Both the position numbers and the translations under genes were made by a program. Positions 4,249 to 5,461 of a stretch of DNA of 5,461 nt are shown here, piece by piece (positions within the stretch are counted from its first letter, which is position 1; each line of letters starts with the position of its first letter). Origin of the DNA: Clostridiaceae bacterium. GTDB lineage: Bacteria; Bacillota; Clostridia; Oscillospirales; Acutalibacteraceae. The DNA lies in contig CAJGDU010000090.1 of NCBI GenBank assembly GCA_904502175.1, positions 1 through 5,461 on the forward strand, given 5' to 3'. The notes under the pieces were generated by a model. It was not told the DNA's origin. It was given only the letters and a program-made list of their open reading frames with translations, and did not search any database.

Positions 4249-5313
4249 TTATTCAGCGGGCGTTTCCGGTGCAGGTGGTTCCGGTGCGACCGGCGCTTCG
4301 GGCGGCGCTTCGGGCGGCGTCTCCTCTACCGGCTTGGCCTCGACGTCGGTGAACGCGACACCGTCTTCGCTCACGGTCTCTTTCGGCGGTTCGGCGCCGG
4401 GTGAACCGGGCGTGAAGCCGTTGTTCGCGGCAGCGTTGTCGGCGGCGAGTTTCGCGGGCCGGATGACCTCTTCATAGTAGCCGGTCACGGTCTGCAGGAT
4501 GTACGGGTTCAGCCACAGGTACAGGATGCCCAGCGTGAGCAGGCCGAGGATGGCCCAGCCGAGGAAGGACAGGTACATGACGAAGTACTCCCACTTGCGG
4601 CCGCGCATGAGCTCCTTGGACTTGTTCAGGGCGTCCACCGCCTGCAGGTCCGGGTCGTCCAGCATGAGGAAGTAGGCCTGCGAGTACGCGATGGCCATGA
4701 CGATGCCGGGGATGATGAACAGCAGGGTCCACAGGAAGACGTAGAGCGTCTGCAGAAGGTACATCTTGGTGATGCGCGGGAAGTCTTTGTTGAACTTCGA
4801 GAAGAGGTCTTTCAGCTCTCCCTCTTCCCCGCGCCAGATCTTGCGGTGGTAGGTCAGAAGGCCCGCGGTCAGGGCGCCGGCAAGAAGGAAGATGGCCAGC
4901 GTGAGGCCCGCGCTGCCGGCGTTCACGGACACATAGTCCTGTTTGGGCGATGAGCCGTAATAGTCGTCATCCCAGTCGTCCGCAAACGGGTTCTGGAAGG
5001 GGCTCTGGAACGGGTTCTGCGCTCCGCCCTGGTCGTAGCCGAAGTAGTGGTCCGCGTCGAAGTTCCCGTCGTCGTCGAAGAAGTCGTCGAGGTCGAACTC
5101 GCCGGACTTCGCCGTCTGGGTCGCCTGCACGGCGCCCGTCTTCGGCGCAATGGCCAGAAAGTCGGTATCGAAGAGACCGCCCAGCGGGAGCGCGAAAGTC
5201 CCGAACGCCATGCCGCTCATGATGGCGGTGGCGATGAGCGTGATGAGGATGATGGTGAACTTGTCCTTCCGGACATTTTCACGCGCTTTCTGTTTGAGTT
5301 CAATGCGATTCAT
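4249..5313 (-). CDS. DUF975-type integral membrane protein with acidic loop and proline-rich tail
   Basis: This 354-residue membrane protein is of unknown function. The N-terminus MNRIELKQKARENVRKDKF is amphipathic and basic, as in DUF975 proteins. Hydrophobic segments lie at about 19-47, 133-154, 182-210 and 245-270. The family-like core is FLWTLLFIIPGIVMAIAYSQ (193-212), then DPDLQAVDALNKSKELMRGRKWEYF (220-244), LSFLGWAILGLLTLGILYLW (248-267) and NPY (269-271). Between the first two segments lies an added loop (about 50-132), probably outside the cell, rich in Asp, Phe, Asn and Gln, with LDDFFDDDGNFD (75-86) and three copies of an (N/S)PF(Q/A) unit (100-111). The C-terminal tail (about 284-354) is rich in Pro, Glu and Ala and is probably cytoplasmic and disordered. 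The start follows GGGAGGG by seven bases. It is a single gene, convergent with the radical SAM gene and sharing its terminator. DUF975 assignment is by memory of the core motif. Confidence 0.88.
   Translation of the reverse strand: MNRIELKQKARENVRKDKFTIILITLIATAIMSGMAFGTFALPLGGLFDTDFLAIAPKTGAVQATQTAKSGEFDLDDFFDDDGNFDADHYFGYDQGGAQNPFQSPFQNPFADDWDDDYYGSSPKQDYVSVNAGSAGLTLAIFLLAGALTAGLLTYHRKIWRGEEGELKDLFSKFNKDFPRITKMYLLQTLYVFLWTLLFIIPGIVMAIAYSQAYFLMLDDPDLQAVDALNKSKELMRGRKWEYFVMYLSFLGWAILGLLTLGILYLWLNPYILQTVTGYYEEVIRPAKLAADNAAANNGFTPGSPGAEPPKETVSEDGVAFTDVEAKPVEETPPEAPPEAPVAPEPPAPETPAE
4291..4314. repeat. 12-base perfect tandem duplication in the tail of the DUF975-type gene
   Basis: CGGCGCTTCGGG occurs at 4291-4302 and again at 4303-4314, followed by a partial third copy CGGCG. 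On the coding (minus) strand it encodes the repeated PPEA unit of the proline-rich tail. It keeps the frame, so slippage would lengthen or shorten the tail by four residues. Confidence 0.85.
4987..5022. repeat. Three 12-base imperfect tandem repeats in the loop of the DUF975-type gene
   Basis: The units CGGGTTCTGGAA (4987-4998), GGGGCTCTGGAA (4999-5010) and CGGGTTCTGCGC (5011-5022) encode, on the minus strand, the run NPFQ, SPFQ, NPFA in the extracellular loop. The frame is kept throughout. Confidence 0.8.
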
Positions 5314-5392
5314 GCGCGAACCCTCCCTGAACTAAGAATTGAAGCAGTTGTATTCTGTGCCCCCGTCCTTAAAAGTACTTAAAGGCAGGCGC

Positions 5393-5421
5393 TTGTCTTT
5401 AACACATTACTATGGTATCAT
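5393..5421 (+). promoter_or_regulatory. Candidate rightward promoter leaving the window
   Basis: TTGTCT (5393-5398) and TATCAT (5416-5421) are separated by the ideal 17 bases, and TGG before the -10 makes it an extended -10. Transcription would begin near 5428 and run off the right edge. The visible start of that transcript could form a small hairpin, GGCGA (5428-5432) with TCGCC (5441-5445). The gene it would serve is not in the window. Confidence 0.5.
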
Positions 5422-5439
5422 CTTTGCGGCGAAAAGCAA
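5412..5439 (-). promoter_or_regulatory. Candidate promoter for the DUF975-type gene
   Basis: On the minus strand, TTGCTT (5439-5434) and TACCAT (5417-5412) are 16 bases apart, and TG stands one base before the -10, making it an extended -10. The leader would be about 90 bases. The -10 overlaps that of a rightward candidate. Confidence 0.4.
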
Positions 5440-5461
5440 ATCGCCACAGTACAACTGCATA

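Larger units (their letters stand above)
5344..5458. repeat. Inverted repeat GCAGTTGTA flanking divergent promoters
   Basis: GCAGTTGTA (5344-5352) is exactly complementary to TACAACTGC (5450-5458). The match continues inward with CTGTG (5355-5359) against CACAG (5445-5449), with two extra bases on the left arm. The arms enclose both promoter candidates. They could be operator half-sites or ends of a small mobile or palindromic element. Confidence 0.55.

Noticed and set aside
5049..5094. EF-hand or dockerin-like calcium loop in the DUF975-type protein (DDDGNFDAD)
   Set aside because: Aligning the DG pair with an EF-hand loop puts Phe at the first ligand position and His at the last. The dockerin pattern also fails. 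Acidic composition alone is not enough.

Overview
The window looks like chromosomal DNA from a GC-rich member of the Bacillota (Clostridia- or Negativicutes-like). The reasons are strong GGAGG-type ribosome binding sites, a DUF975-type membrane protein, a clostridial-style short zinc-ribbon-family protein and ATGA-coupled gene pairs. GC is judged by eye at roughly 60 % in the genes and lower in the gaps. The genus cannot be fixed from the sequence alone. There is no sign of a phage, transposase, CRISPR array, rRNA or tRNA.

Left part (1-2186, minus strand): a three-gene cluster read right to left. It runs msrA (methionine sulfoxide reductase A), hflX (ribosome-splitting GTPase), then a short protein that leaves the window. 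msrA and hflX share an ATGA stop/start. The third gene starts inside the 3' end of hflX behind a perfect AAGGAGG. The third protein matches a short zinc-ribbon family but has lost all the cysteines. The cluster pairs protein-oxidation repair with stress-related ribosome rescue.

Centre (2187-2749): a 563-base gap between divergent genes, and the least ordinary part of the window. It holds (i) three inverted-repeat units built from TCACCGG/CCGGTGA half-sites, each with exactly 22 bases between the arms; (ii) a GC-rich hairpin; (iii) a nested set of inverted repeats that can fold as a bulged, branched (three-way) structure; and (iv) extended -10 promoter candidates for both flanking operons.

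Right-centre (2750-4212, plus strand): a flavoredoxin-like FMN-binding protein, ATGA-coupled to a radical SAM protein of the YhcC/YtqA (TIGR01212) family. A perfect 13-bp stem-loop with T-tracts on both strands ends this operon and also serves the convergent gene on the other side.

Right part (4249-5461): a DUF975-type membrane protein on the minus strand. It carries an unusual Asp/Asn/Phe-rich loop after the first membrane segment and a Pro/Glu/Ala-rich tail, both containing 12-base tandem repeats. Its upstream region holds two overlapping divergent promoter candidates flanked by an inverted GCAGTTGTA repeat. The rightward one points to a gene or RNA beyond the window.
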